Shown in pieces: positions 32,218 to 40,448 of a stretch of 49,689 nucleotides of DNA (the first letter of the stretch is position 1; every line of letters starts with the position of its first letter). The position numbers and the translations under genes were made by a program. The DNA lies in contig CANLGL010000037.1 of NCBI GenBank assembly GCA_947490345.1, positions 1 to 49,689 on the forward strand, written 5' to 3'. The DNA is from Deltaproteobacteria bacterium. GTDB lineage: Bacteria; Myxococcota_A; UBA796; SXON01. The notes under the pieces are model-generated. The model made no database searches. It was given only the letters and a program-made list of their open reading frames with translations, and was not told the DNA's origin.

Positions 32218-32863
32218 CATCCTCCCGCCCCAACCAAAGCGGCACTCCCCCGCGCATCAAGAGCTTGTCGTCCCCCACGACCCCACACGACACGAAGAAC
32301 TTGACCGCGTCTTCGACCTCCATGTCGATCTCCTGCACGGCAGTCCGCGACAGGACGACCGGGTAGCCGAGATGCAGGTGGTTGCTCGGGAAGAAGACCA
32401 CGACGCGGTCGTCGTCGGGATCGCTGGTCGCGCGTTCCTTCGCGACGAGGCCGAGCGTCCACCGACCGACCATCGGATATTCGACGATGACCACCTTGGA
32501 GAACGGCAGCCGCGCTTCACCGGCGAACGGGGCCACGATCTGTCGCGATGCAGCATAGAGGGACCGGACCACGGGGAGCCGCTCGATCCCCTCTTCCATC
32601 CACACGAGCACACGCTTGAAGACGACCAGATGCGCCAGCATTCCCATGAACAGGATCAGCGCGACCGTCGCGACGAGTCCCATGCCGGGGATGTGCAAGG
32701 GCCGACCGACGGCGAGCGACAGCAACGCGTCCGCACGGGGGCCGAGGACCCCATCGATCGTGCCGAAGACCAGGGAGAGCACCTTCCAGGTGATGAAGAG
32801 GGGAAGGAGGGCGAGCAGACCGGCGAGAAAATTGCGCCTCAGCGCAGCGGACCAAGCGGGCAC
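32207..32863 (-). CDS. DUF502 membrane protein
   Basis: A 218-residue inner-membrane protein with two hydrophobic segments near the N-terminus (FLAGLLALLPLFITWKVLSL and LVATVALILFMGMLAHLVVF) and a soluble C-terminal domain. ERLPVVRSLYAASRQIV and VVIVEYPMVGRWTLGLV match the DUF502 family, which is widespread and of unknown function; plant COV-like proteins are related. GTG 32863 gives the expected arginine-containing N-terminus. Its stop codon lies inside the heptad palindrome. ThiO stops 58 bases upstream in the same direction. Confidence 0.85.
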   Translation of the reverse strand: MPAWSAALRRNFLAGLLALLPLFITWKVLSLVFGTIDGVLGPRADALLSLAVGRPLHIPGMGLVATVALILFMGMLAHLVVFKRVLVWMEEGIERLPVVRSLYAASRQIVAPFAGEARLPFSKVVIVEYPMVGRWTLGLVAKERATSDPDDDRVVVFFPSNHLHLGYPVVLSRTAVQEIDMEVEDAVKFFVSCGVVGDDKLLMRGGVPLWLGREDASQ

Positions 32864-32921
32864 GTGGGGTCTCCGTGTCTCGAGAAGCTACGCACCAACG
32901 GGGGGGGCGGACAGCACTGGC

Positions 32922-33911
32922 TCAAAAGCGATCGGGCGCCCACGCCGTCGGAAGCGGCGCGCCGTCCAGCATGGCAGCCACCAGGAGTTGAGCGGTCAGC
33001 GGTGCGAGCAGCACCCCGTTTCGGTAGTGTCCCGAAGCAAGCCAGACACCGCCTTGCGCCCCCACCAACGGCCTCCCGTCTGGCGAACCCGGCCGAAAAT
33101 TCGACCAGGTGCGCAACAGCGGCGCCGCCGCCAGGGACGGGCAGAGGTCGATGGCGTGGGCGAGGATGTGGCGGATGCCCGCGGCGGTGACGCCCCGCGC
33201 GAACCCGACGTCCTCGACCGTCGAGCCCGCGACCAGCTCGTCGTCACGCGGCACGAGATAGCCGCCCGCGCCAAACACCACGGCGGAGGTCACCTCCGGA
33301 CCACCCAGCGCCACCAGTTGGCCGCGCACCGGCGCGATCGGGACCGCCTCCAGTCCGCCGACCAGCGCGCTCCACGCCCCCGCACAAACGACCACCTCCC
33401 CGGCGATGTGCTCGCCTCCTGCAAGCCAGACACCACCTGGCTCGACGCGACCTACGATCGCCGCCCGGAAGCACACGCCTGCCGCCCTGGCACCCTCCCT
33501 CACGGCGCCGACAAGCCGACGGGTGTCGACCAGCGCTTCGTCAGCGAGCCACCACGCGCTCGGCGCGGCCAGCCCAGGCGCGAGTCCAGCCAACCGGGAC
33601 CCGGCGACGGAAACCGCTTCGGAATCAGGCGAAGCGTCCCCAACGACCAGCGCCCCCGACCGGCGGAAGCCGGCGCTCGTCCCCAACGACTCCAGCCACG
33701 TTTCGTACATCGCCAGCGACCGAAGGCCAAGCGCCCGAACCTCGGCGTCCCCATGCGCCTCCACCCGAGGGGCGAGAATCCCTGCCGCCGCGCTCGATGC
33801 CTCCGCCCCCGGCACGGCGCGCTCAAGGCAGGTGACGGCCACACCACGCCGCGCCAGCTCCAGCGCGACTGCGAGGCCGACCAGACCGCCTCCGACGACC
33901 ACGACCGCCAT
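32922..33911 (-). CDS. thiO: glycine oxidase-type FAD enzyme ThiO
   Basis: A 329-residue FAD-dependent amine oxidase of the DadA/ThiO family. The FAD motif is VVVVGGGLVGLAVALELARR, followed by SSAAAGILAPRVEAHGD, which is typical of ThiO; the C-terminal RTWSNFRPGSPDGRPLVGA and GHYRNGVLLAPLTAQLL are also family blocks. ThiO oxidises glycine to iminoglycine for the thiazole half of thiamine. A ThiE-like gene lies 3 kb away, in opposite orientation, which supports the thiamine assignment. ATG 33911 is 8 bases after the stop of the pseudo-receiver gene, so both are probably transcribed together. Confidence 0.85.
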   Translation of the reverse strand: MAVVVVGGGLVGLAVALELARRGVAVTCLERAVPGAEASSAAAGILAPRVEAHGDAEVRALGLRSLAMYETWLESLGTSAGFRRSGALVVGDASPDSEAVSVAGSRLAGLAPGLAAPSAWWLADEALVDTRRLVGAVREGARAAGVCFRAAIVGRVEPGGVWLAGGEHIAGEVVVCAGAWSALVGGLEAVPIAPVRGQLVALGGPEVTSAVVFGAGGYLVPRDDELVAGSTVEDVGFARGVTAAGIRHILAHAIDLCPSLAAAPLLRTWSNFRPGSPDGRPLVGAQGGVWLASGHYRNGVLLAPLTAQLLVAAMLDGAPLPTAWAPDRF

Positions 33912-33919
33912 GCGGCGAG

Positions 33920-35731
33920 CTAACGCGGAGGGGGCACCGGGCGCCGGAGCTTCCGCGACAGGCCACCGGCACCCACGTGGTCCGGCTCGGCTTTCAACGC
34001 CCGGCACAACCGTCGTAAGGCGCCCTCGTTGTCGCCGGCCTCATGCAGAAGCATCGCCAGGAAATACTGACCCTCAGCGTACTCTGGGGCGAGCTGCTCA
34101 GCCAAGAGGAGCAGATCGGCCGCCTCCGACTTTCTCGCTGCGACCGGGTACTCGTTGTTGTGCGCCCGAGCCCAACCGAGGTGGGCGAGGTTGCGGGCGC
34201 TGTCCAGATTCTGATCGCGGGCGTTTACGAATCGCCGGTCAGCGACAGCCCAGTCGCCCTGCGCCATGGCGCGCAGGCCGGCCCGGAACGCGTCATCCCC
34301 CGGCATGTCGGCAATGTCCCCGGCCGCGGGCGCGGTCATGGCCACCAATGCCGCCAATGCCTCAGTGACCCGCCGGAGCATGGCAAGCGCGAGCTCCTGG
34401 GTCTCGCCGGTGTTGGCATCGGCGATGCCCTGATAGCGGCTGCGCATGCGCTCACCCGCCGCCTGCACCATCGTGGGGTTGGCGTCGTGCGGCACGCCGA
34501 GCACCACCCAGCCGTCGCTGTTCCGCAACAAGTCAAGTTCGCGACGGAGACGCTTCCGAACGGCATCAGGGTCGGGGGCCCCGACCGAGTGCACACCACG
34601 GAACGCGGGCGGGGGCGGAGGCCGGACCGGCGACGGTGCCGCCACGGCCGGCGGGGAGCTTCGGGCGGGCGGCGGTGGCGCCCCGGACGGAGGCGCCAGC
34701 GACGTGGGCGGTCGCGACCAGGTCTGTCGAGGCGTCGACGACCCCGCACCCTGACTGACTGCGGTCCGAATTCCACTGAGCGGGCCAACGGGCCGGTCCT
34801 CCACCACCGGCGTCTGCCCCAACCCTGCCGGGTGGGCGGTTGGCATCGGCAGAGCCTCCTGAACCATCAACATCCCGAGGGTGACCAGCGGCCGCACACA
34901 GGCCTCGACCACGGACGCGTCCAGCCGTTGATGGTCCACCGCCCGACCGAAACCACTGGGACCGGCAAGGCTTGCGAGCATGCGGCGGGCGTCCGCGGGC
35001 AGCGGCAGCTCACTCGCGGCCTCGGTCAGTCGGGTGGGAACGAGCACGACCGAGCGGGCCACCGGCGTGCCCGCGCCTTCGGCTGCGCACGCTTCTGCCC
35101 AAAGCATGGCACCCAAAAGCGCCCGCTCTCCACTGCCGCCCACATCGCGGGCGTGGAAGTCGACATCGCCGCCGCGCAACGCCCGACGCAACGACTCCAC
35201 ACCATGCGCCTCGACCGGGCCGCCCTCCACCAGGGTGACCCATTCCCGACCGTCGTCATCAGATAGTTGCACGGCCCCCGTTGCCCGGCGTGCCCACAAC
35301 CTCGTAATTCGCGACACGTTGTCGAGGTCGAGGCTTCCGGCGACCAGCTGCTTGAGCCCACCCAGACCACGACCGACGGCCAGGCCACGAACCCGCTCCG
35401 CAAGTTCCAAAACCGAGAAAGGGCGCACCATTATATGAGTGGCGCGACTGCGCACGCAGGCGTCGCGCACAGCCGCGTCGTCGGCGGACACCATCGTGAT
35501 TACCGAAGCACCGCGGCCCCCGGGAAGCTCACGAAAGCTTGCCAACAGGGCGAGGGACTGCGGCGCGCGCGAGGCGACGCTGAGCAGCAGAACGTCAGGG
35601 CCGAAGCGCGCAAGCATCGTCGATGCCAACCGATGATCGTCAACCACGGCGACATCGTGATTTTCCCCGCCCAGCACAGTGGCTAGGATCCGGGCGAAGT
35701 TGGGGTCTTCGTCAACGATGAGCAGTTTCAC
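33920..35731 (-). CDS. degenerate receiver + DUF4388 + J-like + TPR protein
   Basis: A 603-residue cytoplasmic protein. Residues 1-118 form a CheY-like receiver with the acidic triad (VDED at 6-9), but the phospho-acceptor Asp is Ser51 (VLLLSVAS) and the conserved Lys is Arg102 (IMVRPFS), so it should not be phosphorylated. Next comes a DUF4388/PATAN domain (about 130-225), common in myxobacterial signalling. A Pro-rich linker leads to a J-domain-like helical segment near VVLGVPHDANPTMVQ that lacks the HPD tripeptide, then TPR repeats to the end. It probably acts as a scaffold. GTG 35731 is chosen for the classic KLLIVDED start; a TATAAT box lies upstream. Confidence 0.75.
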   Translation of the reverse strand: MKLLIVDEDPNFARILATVLGGENHDVAVVDDHRLASTMLARFGPDVLLLSVASRAPQSLALLASFRELPGGRGASVITMVSADDAAVRDACVRSRATHIMVRPFSVLELAERVRGLAVGRGLGGLKQLVAGSLDLDNVSRITRLWARRATGAVQLSDDDGREWVTLVEGGPVEAHGVESLRRALRGGDVDFHARDVGGSGERALLGAMLWAEACAAEGAGTPVARSVVLVPTRLTEAASELPLPADARRMLASLAGPSGFGRAVDHQRLDASVVEACVRPLVTLGMLMVQEALPMPTAHPAGLGQTPVVEDRPVGPLSGIRTAVSQGAGSSTPRQTWSRPPTSLAPPSGAPPPPARSSPPAVAAPSPVRPPPPPAFRGVHSVGAPDPDAVRKRLRRELDLLRNSDGWVVLGVPHDANPTMVQAAGERMRSRYQGIADANTGETQELALAMLRRVTEALAALVAMTAPAAGDIADMPGDDAFRAGLRAMAQGDWAVADRRFVNARDQNLDSARNLAHLGWARAHNNEYPVAARKSEAADLLLLAEQLAPEYAEGQYFLAMLLHEAGDNEGALRRLCRALKAEPDHVGAGGLSRKLRRPVPPPR

Positions 35732-35752
35732 TTTGGCCGCACGCCCGGCCGC

Positions 35753-35782
35753 ATTATATGTGCCCGAGGCAATCGGCAACAA
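35753..35782 (-). promoter_or_regulatory. candidate promoter for the pseudo-receiver / thiO genes
   Basis: On the minus strand TATAAT (35753-35758) is preceded by TTGTTG (35777-35782) with an 18-base spacer. It lies 22-51 bases before GTG 35731. The same DNA overlaps the start of the divergent pabB gene. Confidence 0.5.
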
Positions 35783-36960
35783 TGCCGCAGCAGACGACGG
35801 ATGCGGCGCTTGCCGCCTGGCATCGGTTTCGCGGAGAAGGACCAGCGTTCTGGGCTGATTTTGGCTCGGCGGGTACAGTTGTGGGACGATTGATCCCCAC
35901 AGCCTGTCGCGACAGCTGCGGCTCGCCCACGGGTGGCGCGTCCGACGAAGACGCCGGCCCCCCCTGGTCCCAGGGTCGTGTCGGTTGGTACGGGTACGAG
36001 GCCGGCGTCTGGTTCGAGCGCATGCCCACTCCCATCGGCCCGCGGCTGCTCCCCGATGCCTGGTGGGGCACAATCGACGACGTCATGATCTTCAACGGCG
36101 CCGGGTGCCCGACGTTCGCACGTGGAGCGGCGACGTTCGAGCCGCACGCGATCCCGCCGTCGCCGCCGCGCTCGGCGCTGACCATCCAAGAGCCCGATGA
36201 TGACGGGTTCATCAGCGGCGTACACACCATCCTCGGCCACCTGCGCCGCGGCGACGCGTACCAGGTCAACCTGTCCCGCCGGGTGGTCGCCCGCGGCAGC
36301 CTGGACCCACTTGGGACGTGGCTGCGCCTGATCGCCGGGAACCGTGCCCGGCGTGCCGTCTTCATCGATACGGGTGCCGGCGCGGTGGTCAGCAACTCCC
36401 CTGAGCTGCTCTTGCGCGTCCGCGGCAGGAGGGTGCTCTCGGTTCCCATCAAGGGGACGGCGGCGGGGTCAGACTCCCGGGACGGCTTGGTGGCGAGCAG
36501 GAAAGAGAAGGCCGAGCTGACGATGATCGTCGACCTGGTCCGCAGTGACCTTGGCCGGGTCGCCGAGCCTGGGACGGTGGTGACGGGACCGCGCCGCGTC
36601 GGACGCATCGGCCACCTGTGGCATGCCATGCGCCGGGTGCAGGCGACGCTCGCTCCGGGAAAGGACGCCTGGGACGCGTTCTCGGCGGTCTTTCCAGCCG
36701 GAAGCGTGACCGGGGCCCCCCGCGTTGCGGCGATGGAGATCATCCGTGCGCTGGAACCGTGCCCCCGGGGGGTCTACTGCGGCACGGTCGGATGGTTTGG
36801 CAACCAGGCGGCGGACCTCAACGTGGCCATCCGCACGATCAGCTTTTTGGGCGACGAGGCTCATGTCCAGACCGGCTCCGGAATCGTCCTCGGTAGCGAG
36901 CCGGCGCGCGAGCTCGCCGAGGCGCGGCTCAAGGCAGAACGGCTCCTGGCGGCCCTGTGA
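35782..36960 (+). CDS. pabB: aminodeoxychorismate synthase component I
   Basis: A 392-residue chorismate-binding enzyme. Signatures include YQVNLSRRVVARG, SNSPELLLRVRGRRVLSVPI, the PIKGT motif whose Lys is characteristic of aminodeoxychorismate synthase (anthranilate synthase has Ala there), and KEKAELTMIVDLVRSDLG. The end (GSGIVLGSEPARELAEARLK) is complete. It would make 4-amino-4-deoxychorismate for folate together with a glutaminase (PabA) encoded elsewhere. ATG 35782 has GAGG 12 bases upstream; ATG 35758 is also in frame and would add eight residues. Its stop overlaps the GTG of the thiE-like gene. Confidence 0.88.
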   Translation: MPQQTTDAALAAWHRFRGEGPAFWADFGSAGTVVGRLIPTACRDSCGSPTGGASDEDAGPPWSQGRVGWYGYEAGVWFERMPTPIGPRLLPDAWWGTIDDVMIFNGAGCPTFARGAATFEPHAIPPSPPRSALTIQEPDDDGFISGVHTILGHLRRGDAYQVNLSRRVVARGSLDPLGTWLRLIAGNRARRAVFIDTGAGAVVSNSPELLLRVRGRRVLSVPIKGTAAGSDSRDGLVASRKEKAELTMIVDLVRSDLGRVAEPGTVVTGPRRVGRIGHLWHAMRRVQATLAPGKDAWDAFSAVFPAGSVTGAPRVAAMEIIRALEPCPRGVYCGTVGWFGNQAADLNVAIRTISFLGDEAHVQTGSGIVLGSEPARELAEARLKAERLLAAL

Positions 36961-37505
36961 TCGCGGGCTTGTACGGAATGGCCGACTCGGGCTTCGGTGA
37001 CCCCCTGGCGCAGGCGCGGCTTTTGGCCGACGAGGGCGTCTCGCCGATCCAGTTGCGCTGCAAGGGCTGGCCCCGGACCGCGGTGCGCCAGCTGGCGCTC
37101 GACTGCGGGGGGCTAGGTCCCACCATCATCGTCAATGACGACGCGCAGCTGGCCGCGGAGCTTGGTCTGGTCGCCCACCTTGGCGATACCGACGGGCCGG
37201 GTCGGGGGCCGCACGGACGAAGCACGCATACGCTCGGGCAGGTGTCAGCGGAGGACAATGCCGTGTACATCGGCTTTGGACCTGTCTTTGAAACCGGTAC
37301 CAAGCGGAGCGGGTGGAGTCCACGTGGGCTCGCTTCCCTGGCCGACGCGGTACGGGTCTCCCGGCGGCCGGTGGTTGCCATCGGCGGCATCAACCTGGCG
37401 AACCTCGAGGGCGTCCGCGCCGCCGGCGCGGCGGGGTGGGCGGCGGTCGGCGCCATCTGGATGGCGGCCGACCCACGGGCGGTCATTCGGGCGATGCGGC
37501 GCTGA
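36957..37505 (+). CDS. thiE: thiamine-phosphate synthase-like protein
   Basis: A 182-residue TIM-barrel protein of the ThiE/TenI family. PIQLRCKG, AHLGDTDGPG, YIGFGPVFETGTKRSG (the T-x-T-K phosphate-binding loop) and VVAIGGI follow the expected order. ThiE joins the pyrimidine and thiazole phosphates of thiamine. At 182 residues it is about 25 shorter than typical ThiE, mainly before QLRCKG, so a TenI-like role cannot be excluded. GTG 36957 overlaps the pabB stop. Its end overlaps the convergent regulator gene by 23 bases. Confidence 0.75.
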   Translation: MIAGLYGMADSGFGDPLAQARLLADEGVSPIQLRCKGWPRTAVRQLALDCGGLGPTIIVNDDAQLAAELGLVAHLGDTDGPGRGPHGRSTHTLGQVSAEDNAVYIGFGPVFETGTKRSGWSPRGLASLADAVRVSRRPVVAIGGINLANLEGVRAAGAAGWAAVGAIWMAADPRAVIRAMRR

Positions 37506-38673
37506 CGCCGAGCCGCTCCAACCGCGCGTGAAGGGTGTTTCGGGCGACCCCGAGGATTTTCGCCGCGGCTTTCCGGTTGCCCTGGGTCCGGCCTAGGACC
37601 AGTCGGTACAACGCGCGCTCGGTGGCATCGACGACAAGCGCGTTGAGCGCGGTGCCCGGGCCCGGCTGCCAGCTCGACACCACGAGCGCGAGCCGCGCGG
37701 CGACCGTTTCCTCGAATCCCTCCAGGTCGGCGCCGCGAACAGGGGCCTCGGGGTCGAGTCTGGCCCGCAGCGCGGGGGGCAACGACGACGCACGAACCAA
37801 CGGCCCGTCGACCTCGGTGAGCACGTCGTGAACGAAGCGATCGAGCTCCCGCTCGTTGATCGGCCAACTCCACGCCTGGAGCAGGGCGAGCAGGCGTCGA
37901 TCGAAGCGCCGTCGTGGGATGCCGAGTCGGCGGGCGTGCAGATCCAAGAAGTGGTGGGTGAGCGGTACGATGGAGTCGGGGCGTTCGCGCAGGGGCGTGA
38001 GCTTCAAGACCAGGGCCCCTGGGAGCTCGATCGAAGTCCTGGCTGCCGCGATCACCCGCCAGCCCGCGCGCTCCGCTTCGCGCACCCGCTCGGACAGATC
38101 GGGAACGAGGTGGGCCGACTCGAAATAGGCCGTTCCCGACTTCGGCTCGACCCGCTGCGCCCAACCGGAGTCGACGATCACAAAGGGGCCGGCACCCCTC
38201 GCGAGATCATGAATCAGCCGGGCGTGCTGCTCCTTCCCCGTCCCGCGGGCGCCAAGGATGATCAAGGGACCGCTTGCCGCGGCGGCGACAGAGACCAACC
38301 GTTCAGCCTCGGCGCCGAGACCGCTGTGCCTGAGCCGCCCGTGCAGCTCGTCGCGCGCACCCCGCGCCAGCCGGCGAACGAGCAGGGCGTCGAGCGCTGC
38401 GGGGCGCGAAGGGATGACGGGGATACCCACAACGGGTTGATCGACGGCGCGGAGCAGCGGGCGATGGGGCAAAGAGGCGGCGAGATCGATGAGAAGGCCG
38501 GGGCGAAGACCTGGAAGCTCCGGATCGACGACCACCATCCCGACCCCGGGTTGGACGAGCCGACTCAACAGCGACGGCCAGTCGGCAACCGTCGCGAGCG
38601 CCCACCGCCCCGTAGCGAAACTCGGCAGCCACCGCTCTCGGCAAGTTTCTCGGTCTGTGGCGAAGATCAGCAC
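37483..38673 (-). CDS. NtrC-like regulator lacking the sigma-54 contact region
   Basis: A 396-residue protein. Residues 1-105 are a receiver-like domain with an Asp in VVVDPELPG. The AAA+ domain keeps Walker A GARGTGKE (141-148), a weak Walker B (GTAYFESAH, 180-188) and WPINERELDRFV, but only about 30 residues separate Walker A from Walker B, so the GAFTGA loop that touches sigma-54 is absent. The RFREDLYYRL segment with the arginine finger is missing too. A Fis-type helix-turn-helix closes the protein (GNRKAAAKILGVARNTLHAR). It probably binds DNA as a regulator of sigma-70 promoters. GTG 38673 is 30 bases from the divergent mltD start. Confidence 0.75.
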   Translation of the reverse strand: MLIFATDRETCRERWLPSFATGRWALATVADWPSLLSRLVQPGVGMVVVDPELPGLRPGLLIDLAASLPHRPLLRAVDQPVVGIPVIPSRPAALDALLVRRLARGARDELHGRLRHSGLGAEAERLVSVAAAASGPLIILGARGTGKEQHARLIHDLARGAGPFVIVDSGWAQRVEPKSGTAYFESAHLVPDLSERVREAERAGWRVIAAARTSIELPGALVLKLTPLRERPDSIVPLTHHFLDLHARRLGIPRRRFDRRLLALLQAWSWPINERELDRFVHDVLTEVDGPLVRASSLPPALRARLDPEAPVRGADLEGFEETVAARLALVVSSWQPGPGTALNALVVDATERALYRLVLGRTQGNRKAAAKILGVARNTLHARLERLGVSAASPE

Positions 38674-38703
38674 CGGAGCTGTTATCCTGTCCTCCCCGCC
38701 TCC

Positions 38704-40446
38704 ATGCCCTCCTCCCCCGCACGGGCCCCCCTCCTCTGGGCCCTCCCAGCGCTGCTGGCCTGTTCGATCGCCCCTGCGCAGGCGAGCGACCGCCCCTTGC
38801 TCACGCCCACCGACGCGCTGGCGCCTGTCGAGCCGCCCGACGTGGATGCCCCGGCCGCCGAACCTGACGAGCCCGAGGGGTTCCCGCAGGTGGAACCCGA
38901 CGAAGCGGGGGGCGACACCACCTTTGCGTCGTCCAAGGAGCTGGCCTCGGAGCGGGCGGCTGAGCTGGGCTACACCGGAGGGCTGGCCGGCAGCGCCCCC
39001 GTTGAATTCTACATGGACCCGTTGGGCGCCACCCAACTCGATCCGCTGCACCTCGACCGCATCGATCCGACGGAATTCGACATCCCCGTGGTGGTCAACG
39101 ACGCCGTGAAGAAGTGGATGACCTACTTTCTGGGCAATGGGCGGAAGTACTTCGGCCGCTACCTGATGCGCTCGACGCGTTGGCTCCCGATGATGCACGC
39201 GGAGATCGACGCGCGGGGCATGCCGCGGGATCTGGTCTACCTCGCGATGATCGAGAGCGGCTTTACCACCAGCGCCACCAGCTACGCTTCAGCGGCAGGC
39301 CTCTGGCAGTTCATGCCGGCCACGGGTCGCCAGTACCATCTACGGGTGGACTGGTGGGTCGACGACCGCCGCGACCCGACCAAGGCAACGCACGCGGCGC
39401 TCGACTATCTGAGCTACCTCAACAAGCTTTTCGAAGGCGACTGGTTTTTGGCGTGGGCCAGCTACAACGGCGGCGAGGGTCGGGTGATGAAGGAGACCCG
39501 CCGTCACGGCACGACGGATTTCTGGGCGCTCGTCAGCCGCGGCGCGTTGCACAGCGAAACGCAGAACTACGTCCCGAAGCTCATCGCCGCGGCGATCATC
39601 GGGAAGCACCCCGAACGCTACGGATTTGTCGGCGTTGCCTATCAGGAGCCCTTCGCGTACGACCAGGCGAGCATTCCCGGCGCAACGGGGCTCGATGTGA
39701 TCGCTCGTAGCGCCGGCGTGACGGAGGAGGCGCTCCTGGACCTCAACCCCGGCCTCCGCCGCTGGGCGCTGCCCCCTGATGTGGAGTCCTGGACCGTCCG
39801 CCTGCCGCCGGGCACCGCCGAACGCTTTGCGGTCGAGTTCGCCAAGGTTCCGCCAGAGGAGCGCGTCACTCTGGTCCGCCACATCGTCAAACGAAAAGAG
39901 AGCCTCGGAAGCATCGCAAAGAAGTACGCGGTCAGCGCCGACGACATCGCGCGTCTCAATCATCTCAAGCCGAAGAGCAAGCTGAAGGTTGGGCAGGAGC
40001 TGGTGGTGCCGGCCAAACCGGGCGACAACCCGGCCAGCGCCAGCGCCGAACCGGACAAAACAGGCGCAACCGACCCGACGCCCGGCCCGAGCCGTACCCA
40101 CACTGTGCGCGCCGGCGATACATTGTCAGGTATCGCTGCGAAGTATGATGTCAGCGTCGCCGAGCTGAGAGTCCTGAACGACCTCGACGGCGACAAGATC
40201 ATGTCCGGCCAGAAGCTAAAGGTTTCTGGCGCTACATTGGCCAAGGCCAAGCAGGTGGTCTCGGCCGAAGAGCCTCCGGCCGCGAAGCCACCCGCCGGCA
40301 AGTCGGTGACACATTCGGTGAGACGTGGTGACACATTGGGAAGTATTGCCGATCGCTACGATTGTTCTGTTGCCGAGTTGAAGTCGTGGAACGGGATCAA
40401 GGGGACCACGATCTACCCCGGGCAGAAGCTCAAGATAAAGCGCTGA
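38704..40446 (+). CDS. mltD: MltD-type lytic transglycosylase with three LysM domains
   Basis: A 580-residue exported protein. A signal peptide (LLWALPALLACSIAPAQA) is followed by an acidic stretch, then the transglycosylase domain with catalytic Glu184 in LAMIESGFTTSATSYASAAGLWQFM and FLAWASYNGGEGRV. Three LysM domains follow at about 395-440, 465-510 and 535-580 (VRAGDTLSGIAAKYDVSVAEL, VRRGDTLGSIADRYDCSVAEL), separated by Ala/Pro-rich linkers. It cleaves peptidoglycan glycan strands to 1,6-anhydro products. Whether Cys20 is lipidated is open, since the signal continues past it. A TATCCT box lies 15 bases before the ATG. It is the first gene of a rightward operon. Confidence 0.9.
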   Translation: MPSSPARAPLLWALPALLACSIAPAQASDRPLLTPTDALAPVEPPDVDAPAAEPDEPEGFPQVEPDEAGGDTTFASSKELASERAAELGYTGGLAGSAPVEFYMDPLGATQLDPLHLDRIDPTEFDIPVVVNDAVKKWMTYFLGNGRKYFGRYLMRSTRWLPMMHAEIDARGMPRDLVYLAMIESGFTTSATSYASAAGLWQFMPATGRQYHLRVDWWVDDRRDPTKATHAALDYLSYLNKLFEGDWFLAWASYNGGEGRVMKETRRHGTTDFWALVSRGALHSETQNYVPKLIAAAIIGKHPERYGFVGVAYQEPFAYDQASIPGATGLDVIARSAGVTEEALLDLNPGLRRWALPPDVESWTVRLPPGTAERFAVEFAKVPPEERVTLVRHIVKRKESLGSIAKKYAVSADDIARLNHLKPKSKLKVGQELVVPAKPGDNPASASAEPDKTGATDPTPGPSRTHTVRAGDTLSGIAAKYDVSVAELRVLNDLDGDKIMSGQKLKVSGATLAKAKQVVSAEEPPAAKPPAGKSVTHSVRRGDTLGSIADRYDCSVAELKSWNGIKGTTIYPGQKLKIKR

Positions 40447-40448
40447 GC

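Noticed and set aside
35732..35781. TPP riboswitch or thiamine control element before pabB-thiE
   Set aside because: The gap to the divergent gene is about 50 bases or less, too short for the element, and none of its conserved stretches was seen.
35782..36960. Anthranilate synthase (TrpE) instead of PabB
   Set aside because: The PIKGT motif with Lys favours aminodeoxychorismate synthase, and no trp genes are nearby.
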